From positions 186,001 through 250,000 of the forward strand of contig NZ_JARVSM010000001.1 in assembly GCF_030209175.1 (NCBI RefSeq): a stretch of DNA of 64,000 nucleotides, read 5' to 3'. Shown one piece after another: positions 1-8,924 of this stretch. Each line of letters opens with the position of its first letter. The first letter of the stretch is position 1. Source of the stretch: Pseudomonas sp. efr-133-TYG-5 (GTDB lineage: Bacteria > Pseudomonadota > Gammaproteobacteria > Pseudomonadales > Pseudomonadaceae). The translations under genes were made by a program, and so were the position numbers. The notes beneath the pieces were generated by a model. The model was not told the origin of the DNA and made no database searches. It saw only the letters and a program-made list of their open reading frames with translations.

Positions 1-717
1 CTGGGGAAAGTGCCGACAGTTATCCAGCAACACACAGCGGCACGGTCCAGCGACCTGTCGCTGGATGACCACCAGTTGCTCGGGCGTGGCGTAGTGGTCT
101 TCGCGACCCTGAATGACCAGCAACGGCTTTTCGATATAAGCCAACTGCGCTTCGAGATCATCCAAGGAAAAGTCAGGGTGCAACCAACTGTCGCTCCAAC
201 CGTGAAAAGCGCCATCGACATTTGTCCCATGGTGGCGTGCCAGGCGCTCGCGCAACTCGCCCTGATGCCAGGCCTCGGTGGTGTGGCGAATGCCATCGAG
301 GCTCTCGGCCTCGACAATCACGTGAGGCGCCAGTGCGATGCTGCCCAACACGCGTGGATCGTTGGTGGCGGCATAGGCAAGGACGATGGATGCGCCGTCA
401 CTGTGACCGAGCAAGACCACCTGCGGCAGTTGCAAGGCATCGAGCAATTGCCGCAGTTCCCGAGGGCCGTCGCTGCTCAGGTAGTTCAGCGGACGCGGCA
501 GGGTTACCGGGCTCGATTGCCCATAACCCTGACGGCTGTAAGTGACCACACCGTAACCGCTGGCCTGGGCCAGGCGCAGGGGGAAGTCTTTCCATTGGTC
601 GGCGCTGCCGAGGCCTTCGTGCAACAGCACCAGTGTCGGTCGCGATGGGTCAGCCGGAGGCAGTTGGCGATGTTCCAGGCGCAGCGCCCCGAGTTGCAAA
701 TACTGTTGTGGCGACAT
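1..717 (-). CDS. alpha/beta hydrolase, C-terminus cut by window edge
   Basis: Reading the minus strand from ATG at 717 gives 239 codons that are still open at base 1. The fold signature is clear: an HEGLGS oxyanion-hole segment at residues 33-38, the nucleophile elbow GHSDG at 104-108 (Ser106) and, near the visible end, a GREDHYA segment typical of the acid residue followed by a His at about 236. The family hydrolyses small esters, lactones or similar substrates; the substrate cannot be told from sequence. No signal peptide is seen, so it is probably cytoplasmic. It is divergent from the XdhC-like gene, with a 90-base shared promoter region. Confidence 0.88.
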   Translation of the reverse strand, partial: MSPQQYLQLGALRLEHRQLPPADPSRPTLVLLHEGLGSADQWKDFPLRLAQASGYGVVTYSRQGYGQSSPVTLPRPLNYLSSDGPRELRQLLDALQLPQVVLLGHSDGASIVLAYAATNDPRVLGSIALAPHVIVEAESLDGIRHTTEAWHQGELRERLARHHGTNVDGAFHGWSDSWLHPDFSLDDLEAQLAYIEKPLLVIQGREDHYATPEQLVVIQRQVAGPCRCVLLDNCRHFPQ

Positions 718-807
718 GTTGAATCAACGATTGAACAGGATTGCTCGCAGGTTACCGTAAACGTAACCCTGCATGCAGCACCACGCTTTGCTTGAGGTAC
801 AGAAAAT

Positions 808-1779
808 ATGCGTCATCTCGATGTTCAGGTGATCGACCAGGCACTGCAATGGGCTCGCACCGGTCAGGCCCAGTGGCTATGTACGGTGCTCTCCACCTAT
901 GGCTCGGCACCGCGTGCGCCGGGTGCGATGCTGGTGACCAATGGCACAGGCGAACACGTCGGCTCGCTGTCGGGTGGCTGCGTCGAAGAGGAGTTTCTCG
1001 AAAGCCTGACGCGCGGTGAGTTACGCGAACCGGCGCAGATCGTCAGTTACGGCGACAGCGTCGAGCAACGCCACCGCCTGCGATTGCCCTGTGGCGGCGT
1101 GCTGATCGTGCTGGTCGAGCACCGCGCTGCCAGTCTCGAATGGATCGCCCACCTGGAGAGTCTGCAAGCAGCGTTGCTGGGTCAGCGTCGTCTGCTGCGT
1201 CACGTCGAGCTGAGCAGTGGTGCCTTGCGCCTGGACCCGGACACCGGACACGGCTGCGAGCGGGTGCAAGTCGTCGACGAAAGCGTGCGCATCAGCGTCG
1301 GCCCGGCGTTACGACTGATTCTGGCGGGGCTCTCGCCGGTCGCCGAATTCTGCGCCAGTTTTGCCCGCGCCATCGGCTGCGAAGTCATCGCCTGCGATCC
1401 CCGGGAAGAGATGCTGCAAGTACAACTAGAAGGTGTGGAGACGCAACGCGTGCTGCCCTCGATGTTCATTGCCGCCGGAGGTTGCCACGCGGCGACCGCG
1501 GTGGTGGCGCTGACTCACGATCCGCGAATCGATGACCTGGCGCTGATGGAAGCGGTGCACACGCCGGCGTTTTACATCGGCGCCATGGGATCTCAGGCAA
1601 CGTCGGCCAAGCGCGCTGAGCGGCTGAAACGCATCGGTGGTCTGACGGATGAACAGATCGCCCGTTTACACATGCCCATCGGCCTCGATCTGGGCAGCAA
1701 GGCCCCGGCGGAAATCGCTCTGGCGGTGGTGGCCGATATCCTGCGCGTTTATCACGGCAAAGAACGCCATGCCTTGTAA
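808..1779 (+). CDS. XdhC/CoxI family protein
   Basis: A 323-residue protein with both halves of the XdhC family. The N-terminal XdhC/CoxI domain carries GSAPRAPG near residue 32 and the GGCVE motif at 56-60, whose Cys is conserved. The C-terminal Rossmann-like domain has YIGAMGS near 255 and GLDLGSKAPAEIA near 292. Family members bind molybdenum cofactor and help insert the sulfurated cofactor into xanthine dehydrogenase-type enzymes. No molybdo-hydroxylase gene lies nearby here, so the client enzyme is unknown and the specific symbol is not assigned. Confidence 0.9.
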   Translation: MRHLDVQVIDQALQWARTGQAQWLCTVLSTYGSAPRAPGAMLVTNGTGEHVGSLSGGCVEEEFLESLTRGELREPAQIVSYGDSVEQRHRLRLPCGGVLIVLVEHRAASLEWIAHLESLQAALLGQRRLLRHVELSSGALRLDPDTGHGCERVQVVDESVRISVGPALRLILAGLSPVAEFCASFARAIGCEVIACDPREEMLQVQLEGVETQRVLPSMFIAAGGCHAATAVVALTHDPRIDDLALMEAVHTPAFYIGAMGSQATSAKRAERLKRIGGLTDEQIARLHMPIGLDLGSKAPAEIALAVVADILRVYHGKERHAL

Positions 1780-1967
1780 GGCGGTTTTTCCGACGAACGT
1801 GGGGGCTGCGAAAGTCGAGGTAGACGCTCGGTCATTCGCGCGCGATAGTGGCCAGCCAAGTGTTGCTGAACCATGGACCGATCGACGCGCTTGTGAAATA
1901 GATAAGCGCCCCGATGATATGCATTGAGGCCGATAACGATATCGCTTCAAGCGAGCGGAGGAATCTG

Positions 1968-2822
1968 ATGTCGATTGCCCAACGGGTTTTCCACGGCAGG
2001 TTTGGCCGGGTCGCCTTGCTGAATATGGATCATTCGCTGGTCACCCATACCCATTCCGAATGCCATGTGCTGGTCAAAGTGTCCGGCGAGGACACTTACT
2101 TCAGCGTTAACGGTCGGCGGGTTCCGCTCAGTGATCGCACGGCGGTGCTGGTCAACGCCTGGGAGCCGCATTTCTACGACCCGCAGCCGGGTGCGGGTGC
2201 CACCGTCATCCTGGCGCTCTACATCGAGCCCGCCTGGCTGGCCACTGCCCAGCAGTCGCTGGCGCTCAGCGGTCGGCCGGACTTTTTTGCCCAATCATGC
2301 ATCGAGCTGTCGAGTCGAAATCGCACCCTGGCTGACATCCTGGTCGCCGAAGCGCATGGTTGTGGGATCGTGCCGAAAGAGCGCTTGGAGTTCATGCTGT
2401 TCGACTTCCTGATCGAACTGATCGAGGACTTTTCCAGCTGGCGGCATTTGTCGCTGCTGGGTGCGCCGAACTCAAATGAGTTTCGGGACGCGCGCGTGCG
2501 CCGTGGCACCGCCTGGTTGCTTGAGCACCTCGATGATCCGAACCCGATCGACAACGCCGCGCGGGCTTGTGGTCTGTCTCGGGCACACTTCTTTGCGCTG
2601 TTCAAGAAAGACACCGGCATGACGCCGACCCTTTTGCTGAACGACGCGCGCATGCGCCGCGCTTTTGCCTGGCTTGAGCGTGAGCGCAGTGGAACGCTGG
2701 GTCTTTTGTCGGAGAACCTCGGGTTCTCCGAGCAAGGTCATTTCACACGGTTTTTCCGTCAGCACATCGGAGCTTCGCCCAGCCAGTATCGGCGTGTAGT
2801 GGATAGTTACGCGGCGGTTTGA
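1968..2822 (+). CDS. AraC family transcriptional regulator
   Basis: The ATG at 1968 is chosen because a GGAGGAA ribosome-binding site lies just upstream; an in-frame ATG at about 1914 lacks one. The 284-residue product has an N-terminal cupin-like sensing region (His-rich HTHSEC near residue 25) and a C-terminal double helix-turn-helix of about 100 residues with the family-typical stretch GFSEQGHFTRFFRQHIGASP. It should act as a DNA-binding regulator responding to a small ligand. Its target is not evident; the upstream XdhC-like gene is on the same strand. Confidence 0.92.
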   Translation: MSIAQRVFHGRFGRVALLNMDHSLVTHTHSECHVLVKVSGEDTYFSVNGRRVPLSDRTAVLVNAWEPHFYDPQPGAGATVILALYIEPAWLATAQQSLALSGRPDFFAQSCIELSSRNRTLADILVAEAHGCGIVPKERLEFMLFDFLIELIEDFSSWRHLSLLGAPNSNEFRDARVRRGTAWLLEHLDDPNPIDNAARACGLSRAHFFALFKKDTGMTPTLLLNDARMRRAFAWLERERSGTLGLLSENLGFSEQGHFTRFFRQHIGASPSQYRRVVDSYAAV

Positions 2823-2925
2823 ATCGAGAGGAGGGCGGGGTATCGAGTAATACTCCCGCTGATGAATAATCAGACTGTCATCTTTCAACTGGCGGCTTTA
2901 AAGGCTGCGAAAGTTGCAGGTTGAA

Positions 2926-3216
2926 CTATTCGTCCAGGAAGTCATAAATTTCTTGCATGCGTTCTTCACGCATCATCTCAAGTTGTTCGCTTGTTTCCGC
3001 TACCCATTGCAGAATGAAATCCCAGCAGTCGCAGCCGTGAGCTTCTGCTGCTGCTTCGAATGCTTCTTTCAGAACGATAAGACGATATTTGTCTGGCGAG
3101 AGTCCGCAGTTTTCAGCAAGGTTATAGTTGAGTTTTGCGAGTTCAAGTTGGATGCATAGATTGGCGCTGAGGAATTTCTTTAAGGCAAATGCGGTTCTAA
3201 ATTCTTTTGCGATCAT
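2926..3216 (-). CDS. small hypothetical protein
   Basis: A 96-residue acidic protein with two cysteines close together (CDCWDF near residue 63) and an acidic helix at its end. I do not recognise a family. The start ATG at 3216 lacks a strong ribosome-binding site. Local AT content is higher than that of neighbouring genes, as is common for orphan accessory genes in Pseudomonas. It converges with the AraC gene and shares its strand with the next membrane protein. Confidence 0.5.
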   Translation of the reverse strand: MIAKEFRTAFALKKFLSANLCIQLELAKLNYNLAENCGLSPDKYRLIVLKEAFEAAAEAHGCDCWDFILQWVAETSEQLEMMREERMQEIYDFLDE

Positions 3217-3285
3217 GAGTGCTCACAAATTTTATAAAATAAGTAGTCATGTGTTGTGCTATGCGACGCTGTCGACAGAAATATC

Positions 3286-4029
3286 TCAATTCCCCGCCAT
3301 CAGCCATCCTCTGACGCCATGACCTTCACTCAACTCTTTTACAACTCGAGCCGCATCCCGTTTCTGTTTATATGGGCCGATGACTGCAAAGTTGTTTTCT
3401 CTACGCGCTACTGGCAACTTCAATTGTTCAATGGCTTTTGTTGCGCGGTGGCGGCTAGGTGTGTTCAATGCAATTTCGACTACCCACAGGCAGGCCGATG
3501 GCTTGCTTGAGCCGACTTTTTTACCGTGAAAAACACAGCCGCCGCATGTCAAGCATGGGCGTTCCAGCGTGATCAGCGACCCTCGCAAGGTGCGGAAGAC
3601 ATGCCATTGCGGATGAGTGGTTTGTTTGCGGGCGAAGACTGTCAGGAGCAGACCGCCAAAGGCGACCAGACCGCTTAGAATAATGGTCCATCTGTTTAAC
3701 TGGGGGGACGAGAAAGCCAGCTCAAGTGCGGGTATTTGGTTGGGCTGTTCCAGCAAATCCTGTACGGCAGCAGCCTCCGCTGAGTCGGGTACGCGAGACT
3801 GTTTTTCTATAAGGGGTGCGAGCCCGACAGAACGTATTGCGCTGAGCTCTGTCGCAAATTTATTAGCGGCTTCCTCAAGCACTCGTTCGAACTTTGTTGC
3901 CTTTTGCTGAATGTAGGAGTTGTCGCCGTTGTTTTCACAAATTGATCCTGTGAACGTGTAAGTCCATAGCAGTGCGGACAGTTGTCCGAAAACGCCAGTT
4001 ATCAGCAAGCCCAAGCCAAGCTTTCGCAA
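3286..4029 (-). CDS. inner-membrane protein with SPOR-like C-terminal domain
   Basis: About 247 residues, probably started by TTG at 4029 behind GGAG. It has one hydrophobic segment near residues 5-25 and a second near 112-133, with a periplasmic loop of roughly 85 residues between them. After the second segment there is a Cys-rich patch (CLTCGGC near 160). The last 35 residues (AVIGPYKQKRDAARVVKEL...) resemble a SPOR repeat, the peptidoglycan-binding module. If both membrane segments are real, the SPOR-like end lies in the cytoplasm, which would be odd. Family and function are otherwise unknown. Confidence 0.6.
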   Translation of the reverse strand: MRKLGLGLLITGVFGQLSALLWTYTFTGSICENNGDNSYIQQKATKFERVLEEAANKFATELSAIRSVGLAPLIEKQSRVPDSAEAAAVQDLLEQPNQIPALELAFSSPQLNRWTIILSGLVAFGGLLLTVFARKQTTHPQWHVFRTLRGSLITLERPCLTCGGCVFHGKKVGSSKPSACLWVVEIALNTPSRHRATKAIEQLKLPVARRENNFAVIGPYKQKRDAARVVKELSEGHGVRGWLMAGN

Positions 4030-4455
4030 AGCGGCATCTCCAAATCAAGTGAATAGGTGGTTGTCCCGTCTCTTTCTGCTAGCGCGGGGTTCTATTGCTG
4101 ATCCTGAGATGGTCTGAATTCTTGAGCGCGTCAGTGTGCCCAAGAGCCAAAAGAAGTTGGCTGCTTTTTATTGTTTTAATAGAACATCGGGCTTGCACTT
4201 TATAGACTGTGGGTTGAGGAAAAAGGCTCAGGTGTTCAAAAAAACACCGTGTCAGATGAATGTGAGAACACTTCTTTAAAACACTTTTTTCAAGGTGAAT
4301 GTCATGATTGAAGTGCCGGGTCAAAAATTCCAGCCATATCCGAGCGCTCTGCATGAATGAAAGGATAATCAGTTGGTCATTGACGATCCGAAGATGAAGA
4401 TGCCAGTGGACTTCGTGTCACTCCTTCAAACGGCATTGGTGACCTCGGATTGTGG
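4030..4455. other. intergenic stretch, no supported gene
   Basis: AT-rich sequence between the SPOR-like protein and the antiporter remnant. A 91-codon open frame on the minus strand (4079-4354) has no recognisable motif and no convincing ribosome-binding site, so I do not call it. No repeat or hairpin stands out. Confidence 0.5.
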
Positions 4456-4824
4456 CTGCTCGATCCCTTGTTTCGGGTATTGGCCCATACCAAGCGCGCG
4501 AAATCATGACTGCCGCTGCGCTACTGGTGTGCTGCTATCGGAATCCACCTTTCGTCACCAGTTGGAGCTGACACAGAGCCGTTCCGCGGCCTGCTGTTGG
4601 GACTGATTTTGCTCGGCGTCGGCATGTCACTGGATCTGCCGGCCGTGGTGACTCTGGGAACGTCGGAGCGCGAAGCCGATGCGGTGATCGACGAAGTGCG
4701 CAAACGCGATGCCGAACGTTTCGCCCTGGAAACATCCGGCGGCCTGTTTGCCGGGCGAGCGCTGGTACTGGGAGATATCGAGCGCATAGATCCGCCGAAC
4801 CGTGGGGGGCAGGAGGCTCAATGA
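4456..4824 (+). pseudogene. KefB/KefC-type cation:proton antiporter remnant
   Basis: Several short stretches typical of KefB-type antiporters appear in different frames and in the right order: LLDPLFRVLAHTKRA, then REIMTAAALLV, then GVLLSESTFRHQLE, then EPFRGLLLGLILLGVGMSLDLP. The last of these jumps directly into a tail (EREADAVIDEVRKRDAERF...) that belongs hundreds of residues later in the family. At least three frameshifts and one large internal deletion are implied. Only a few transmembrane residues and the extreme C-terminus survive, so it cannot make a working transporter. Confidence 0.8.
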
Positions 4825-4846
4825 GCATGCATTGCGGTCACTCGGT

Positions 4847-5737
4847 TCAACTGTGCTGCAGCGCAGAAAACTGGCCTCTCAACCAGGCATAAAGCTGCGA
4901 AACCGCCGGACTGATCTGTTTGCGATGTGGGCAGACCAGGTTCAATGGTGACACTTCACCAGGATAGTCAGGCAGCAGCACCAATAGCCGCTTTGCGGCG
5001 ATATCGGCACTGACATCCAACCAGGATTTGTTGGCGATACCTTCACCCTCCAATGACCAGCGGCGCACGACATCGGCGTCGTCGCTGAACATGGGCCCTG
5101 AAACCTGCACGGTTTGTCCTCCCAGGTTCCATTTGTCGTAGACCCGACCATTTTGCAGATAGAGCAGGCAAGCATGCCTGCTCAAGTCATCTGGCGTCTG
5201 GGGAGAACCGCAGCGTTGCACATATTCCGGCGAGGCAACCAGCACCCGCCGATTCCATGGGGCGAGCGGCAGTGCCACATAGTTGGCGTCTTCGTGGGTG
5301 CCGTATCGAATCGCCACGTCGACCGGGTCGCGAAACAGATTGGCCATCTGATCCGAGAGGAAAAAACGCAGCGTCAATTCAGGATGCTGACGGCGGAACA
5401 GCGTCAGCCATGGCAGCAGTATGTTGCGCCCCAGATCGGACGGCGCGGTCACTTGCAGCACGCCTCGCAGCGTGGCGTTCTCACCACGCAGGTCTTCCTT
5501 GCCTTGCTTCAGGGTTTCCAGCACTGCGTGGGCGGTGGGCAGATATTGCTCGCCCTCGGCAGTCAAACGCAGGCTGCGAGTGGTTCGGGCGAACAGGCGT
5601 ACATCCAGCTCGCGCTCCAGACGTTTGATGGCGGCGGCAACCTGCCCAGGCAGTAGATCCGCCTCCAGCGCCGCTGCGGTGAAACTGCCTAGCGCGGCGC
5701 TGCGGATAAATAAACCCAGGTCATCGATTCGAATCAT
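4847..5737 (-). CDS. LysR family transcriptional regulator
   Basis: Start at ATG 5737, with GGAG five bases upstream; a GTG at 5743 is the alternative. The 296-residue protein has an N-terminal winged helix-turn-helix (FIRSAALGSFTAAALEADL) and a LysR substrate-binding domain with LQVTAPSDLGRNILLPWL near residue 95. It is divergent from the oxidoreductase at 5847, and the 109-base gap is the obvious control region. I infer that it regulates the oxidoreductase and quinol monooxygenase pair. Confidence 0.93.
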   Translation of the reverse strand: MIRIDDLGLFIRSAALGSFTAAALEADLLPGQVAAAIKRLERELDVRLFARTTRSLRLTAEGEQYLPTAHAVLETLKQGKEDLRGENATLRGVLQVTAPSDLGRNILLPWLTLFRRQHPELTLRFFLSDQMANLFRDPVDVAIRYGTHEDANYVALPLAPWNRRVLVASPEYVQRCGSPQTPDDLSRHACLLYLQNGRVYDKWNLGGQTVQVSGPMFSDDADVVRRWSLEGEGIANKSWLDVSADIAAKRLLVLLPDYPGEVSPLNLVCPHRKQISPAVSQLYAWLRGQFSALQHS

Positions 5738-5846
5738 TTTCACTCCTGCAGTGAAAGTGTTGGCGCATTCTGCTTGTTTTTCTTTTCACATGGGAAGTCG
5801 AAGATAGCGGCAAGTGAGTGCGTCCATCTTCAGACAGCGAGTGTCC

Positions 5847-6854
5847 ATGAAAGCTATTACCTTTATCCAACACGCTTTGCCCATCGACGATCCAGAAGCA
5901 TTGATTGACATCAGTCTTCCGATGCCCACGCCTGGTCCACGGGATCTGCTGGTCGAAGTTCGCGCGGTGTCGGTCAATCCAGTCGATACCAAGGTACGCG
6001 CCGGAACTTTCACAAAGGAACCGAAAATTCTCGGCTGGGATGCCGCCGGCGTTGTTCGCGAGATCGGCTCTGAAGTGACGCTGTTCCAACCGGGCGACGA
6101 AGTGTTCTATGCCGGTTCGATTGCCCGCACGGGCAGCTACAGCGAATTCCATCTGGTCGATGAGCGGATCGTCGGGCACAAGCCTCGTTCATTGAGTGCA
6201 GCCGATTCGGCCGCGTTACCGTTGACCTCGATCACTGCCTGGGAGCTGTTGTTTGACCGGCTTGGTGTCGCCGAGGGTTCAGGCGAAGGCAAGTGCCTGT
6301 TGATCACTGGAGCGGCGGGAGGTGTCGGTTCGATGCTGGTGCAACTGGCCCGACAGTTGACCCGCCTGACTGTCATCGGCACCGCCTCACGCCCCGAAAC
6401 TGCCGATTGGGTGCGGCACTTGGGCGCGCATCACGTCATCGATCACAGCCAGCCACTGCTGCCGCAGTTGCAGGCACAGGACCTGCCGGAGGTCGACTAC
6501 GTCGCCAGTTTGACTCACACCGAACAGCACTTTGCACAATTGATCAGCGTGCTCAAACCGCAGGGACGTCTGGGGGTGATTGACGATCCCGAAAGCCTTG
6601 ACGTGATGCCGCTAAAGCACAAGTCGCTGTCATTGCATTGGGAGCTGATGTTCACCCGCTCGCTGTACGAAACCGCAGACATGATCAACCAGCATCACTT
6701 GCTCAATCGGGTCAGTAATCTGATTGATCAGGGGGTTCTGCAAACCACCGTAGGCGCGCACTTCGGTGCGATCAATGCGGCAAACCTGCGCCGGGCCCAC
6801 GCTCTCGTCGAGATCGGCAAGGCCCGGGGCAAAGTGGTCCTCGAAGGTTTCTGA
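5847..6854 (+). CDS. zinc-type alcohol dehydrogenase-like NADPH:quinone reductase
   Basis: A 335-residue medium-chain dehydrogenase/reductase. The N-terminal GroES-like half contains VSVNPVDTKVRAG and LGWDAAGVV; the Rossmann half has the GAAGGVGSMLVQLARQ nucleotide-binding motif near residue 155. The cysteine ligands of zinc alcohol dehydrogenases are not evident, so it is more likely a zinc-independent quinone or enal reductase. The start is ATG 5847; upstream codons lack a ribosome-binding site. It pairs with a small quinol monooxygenase 76 bases downstream, consistent with quinone or electrophile detoxification. Confidence 0.9.
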   Translation: MKAITFIQHALPIDDPEALIDISLPMPTPGPRDLLVEVRAVSVNPVDTKVRAGTFTKEPKILGWDAAGVVREIGSEVTLFQPGDEVFYAGSIARTGSYSEFHLVDERIVGHKPRSLSAADSAALPLTSITAWELLFDRLGVAEGSGEGKCLLITGAAGGVGSMLVQLARQLTRLTVIGTASRPETADWVRHLGAHHVIDHSQPLLPQLQAQDLPEVDYVASLTHTEQHFAQLISVLKPQGRLGVIDDPESLDVMPLKHKSLSLHWELMFTRSLYETADMINQHHLLNRVSNLIDQGVLQTTVGAHFGAINAANLRRAHALVEIGKARGKVVLEGF

Positions 6855-6930
6855 TTTCACGCCCCTGGCGGGCTCGCTCAAGGGCCCGCCGCCGCATCAC
6901 TTTTCATTTTTTAGTGTTGGAGCATTGACG

Positions 6931-7239
6931 GTGAATACGTTGAGTAGCGCGTTGGTCTCGATTGCCGTGCTCAAGGCCAAGCCAGGCAAAGAGCTGGCAT
7001 TGAAACAGGAATTGCTGGCGCTGGTAGAGCCAACCCGGGCAGAGCAGGGCAATCTCGATTATGTATTGTTCCAGCAGCGTGACGAACAGGGCACGTTTTA
7101 CATGCGCGAGGCTTTCAGGGACCAGGCGGCGCTGGATGCGCATTTTTCAATGCCTTACTTTCAGCGTTTTGCCGTCACGGCAGATGACCTGCTTCAAGAG
7201 CCGTTGCAGCTGATATTCCTTGAACAGGTATCGGCCTGA
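6931..7239 (+). CDS. antibiotic biosynthesis monooxygenase (ABM) domain protein
   Basis: A 102-residue protein starting at GTG 6931. It is one ferredoxin-like ABM domain with the typical pattern VSIAVLKAKPGKELALKQELL at the start, EQGNLDYVLFQQ in the middle and AHFSMPYFQRF towards the end. The family includes YgiN-type quinol monooxygenases, which act without cofactor. The position directly after the quinone-reductase-like gene suggests a two-gene unit controlled by the divergent LysR. Confidence 0.88.
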   Translation: MNTLSSALVSIAVLKAKPGKELALKQELLALVEPTRAEQGNLDYVLFQQRDEQGTFYMREAFRDQAALDAHFSMPYFQRFAVTADDLLQEPLQLIFLEQVSA

Positions 7240-7293
7240 CGACTCATCCTGTGGAACCGCGCCGTCTCTGTCTGCGTGGAGGCGGCCGACGTA

Positions 7294-8277
7294 TCAGTTC
7301 GCTCGAGGATGGGGCTGTACACCGAACTCCGGAACCAGGTGAGTCCCCAGTTCCTCGATGACTTGCGCAGCAGGGCGATTCCCGTATTTGAGGTTCAGGA
7401 TGACGTGGTCTACTCCGATCTCCTCAAGCGATTCCAGCAAAAAGCGGAGATGGTAACGTCCGAGTCTGAATCCCAAATGAATCCGCGTGGGCGGCGTCGA
7501 CGGGTTCTCATCGAGGTCGATGTAAAGCGACTGAGTAAAGGGTTTATAAACGGTGCCACATTGCTTCCTGACCTCTTCCCGCCAATCTTCGACGATCAGT
7601 CGCTGCATATTCGGTATGCGTGGATAGTTGATCCATCCGGTACTTTCGCGCGCAATCCAATCCAGTGACTGGCGACTGTTCCCGGTCACGAGCATTGGAA
7701 TGAATTGGGTGGTGGGTTTCGGAACGAGGTCTGCGCCCCGCATTTCACCACCGCTCCATTGGATGGGCTCAAAGCTGGTGCTGTGAGCGCTGCGAATCAC
7801 CTCGTAGTGCTCTCGAAAGATCTCTCCGCGTCTTTCGGGATCGACGTCAAAAGCCGAATATTCTACCGGGCGATCGCCCGAAGCTACTCCCAGAATCAAG
7901 CGACCTGCACTTAATTGGTCGACGCTGGCCGAAGCCTTGGCCGTGTGCAGGGGATGGTGTAGAGGGATGGCAATGGAAGCGGTACCCAGTGCTATCTCTG
8001 ACGTATGAGCGGCCATATAGCCCAGGTACACCCACGGGTCGAAGACTTGGCCGACGTCGCCAAAATCAGGATCCCGCAGAGGCACATCGCGAAACCAGAG
8101 TGCGCAAAAGCCCAGAGCCTCTGCTCGTTTGGCCAATTCGACCTGGTTGAGCATGCTCGGCGTATCGCCATCGAAGGCCTCCAAGGGAAAGAGCAATCCG
8201 AGGCTCAAATGACCCTGGGTGAAGGTTCGGCTGAACCCCCGATGCTGCTGATAAGGAATCGTGCTGGGCCGATACAT
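7294..8277 (-). CDS. LLM-class (luciferase-like) flavin monooxygenase
   Basis: Start ATG 8277 follows AGGAAG. The 327-residue protein shows the luciferase-like TIM-barrel pattern: GLLFPLEAF near the start, KRAEALGFCALWFRDVP, then LGTASIAIPLHHPLHTAKASASVDQLSAGR and GVASGDRP, which form the F420/FMN-binding face in the family. Members oxidise organic substrates with reduced flavin. The frame stays open upstream of 8277 for another 150 codons, but that part looks non-coding and the internal ATG has the ribosome-binding site. Substrate unknown. Confidence 0.9.
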   Translation of the reverse strand: MYRPSTIPYQQHRGFSRTFTQGHLSLGLLFPLEAFDGDTPSMLNQVELAKRAEALGFCALWFRDVPLRDPDFGDVGQVFDPWVYLGYMAAHTSEIALGTASIAIPLHHPLHTAKASASVDQLSAGRLILGVASGDRPVEYSAFDVDPERRGEIFREHYEVIRSAHSTSFEPIQWSGGEMRGADLVPKPTTQFIPMLVTGNSRQSLDWIARESTGWINYPRIPNMQRLIVEDWREEVRKQCGTVYKPFTQSLYIDLDENPSTPPTRIHLGFRLGRYHLRFLLESLEEIGVDHVILNLKYGNRPAAQVIEELGTHLVPEFGVQPHPRAN

Positions 8278-8924
8278 ACAATCTTCCTCGACGGGAGAAC
8301 ATGAACAGTGCGCCTGTTTTCGGAAGCACTGAGGCATCGCTCGCCAGAGAACGCCAGGTATATGTCTATCCTTTGCTCGGTTGCGCCAGTACACGCTGTG
8401 TCGAGTCGAGAGGATCGATGGGCCTGTTGCTGCTGATACGCGCGGGCAGGGCTGGAGTAGGGCTGACCGGGAGGCCAAAGGAAGTCGAATCGCTCCAGCC
8501 GGAGCTACCGCCTCAGCAACGGCCTGGAGGTTCATATAAGGAGCGTAGGCGTTTTTCAGTGAAGCGCTATATCGCTCATCACGACGATTGGTGTTGGGTG
8601 GCGAAAGATGGCATTTCGACCATCTTCGCGCTCTGAATTTTTTGACATACGTAGCGTATTTCTCTTCTCCCATTTCTTCGATCGAAAACGCTGCAAGCGC
8701 TGATAGCAGTTGAGCTGACCCATCATGCAAAAGTTTACGAACGCCTCGGTGAAGGCCGACGACTGGCGATAAAAGCCTCGGAAAAAATCATTCCGTGCCG
8801 CTTGTCGCCGTGACTGAAAACAAATTGCAATTCCTTAGCCGGGATTCGCTTCAGATGTCTGTGGGCTCGCATTCGAGCTTTCTCGAATGAGCATCGAGCC
8901 TCGCTTGACCTGAGGAGATTTGTC
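8278..8924. other. long intergenic region, no gene recognised
   Basis: 647 bases between the monooxygenase (minus) and manganese catalase (plus). Both strands carry open frames but none has a recognisable motif, sensible composition or ribosome-binding site. It must hold the catalase promoter. A TTGACA hexamer at 8642-8647 has no good -10 at the right distance. Confidence 0.5.

Noticed and set aside
10..795. Long plus-strand open frame opposite the alpha/beta hydrolase
   Set aside because: The minus strand carries clear hydrolase motifs; the plus frame is the high-GC shadow without motifs.
4079..4354. 91-codon minus-strand frame in the AT-rich gap
   Set aside because: No ribosome-binding site, motif or neighbour link; likely chance in AT-rich DNA.
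8278..8730. N-terminal extension of the LLM monooxygenase frame
   Set aside because: The luciferase-like fold starts at the ATG with a ribosome-binding site at 8277; the upstream 151 codons look non-coding.
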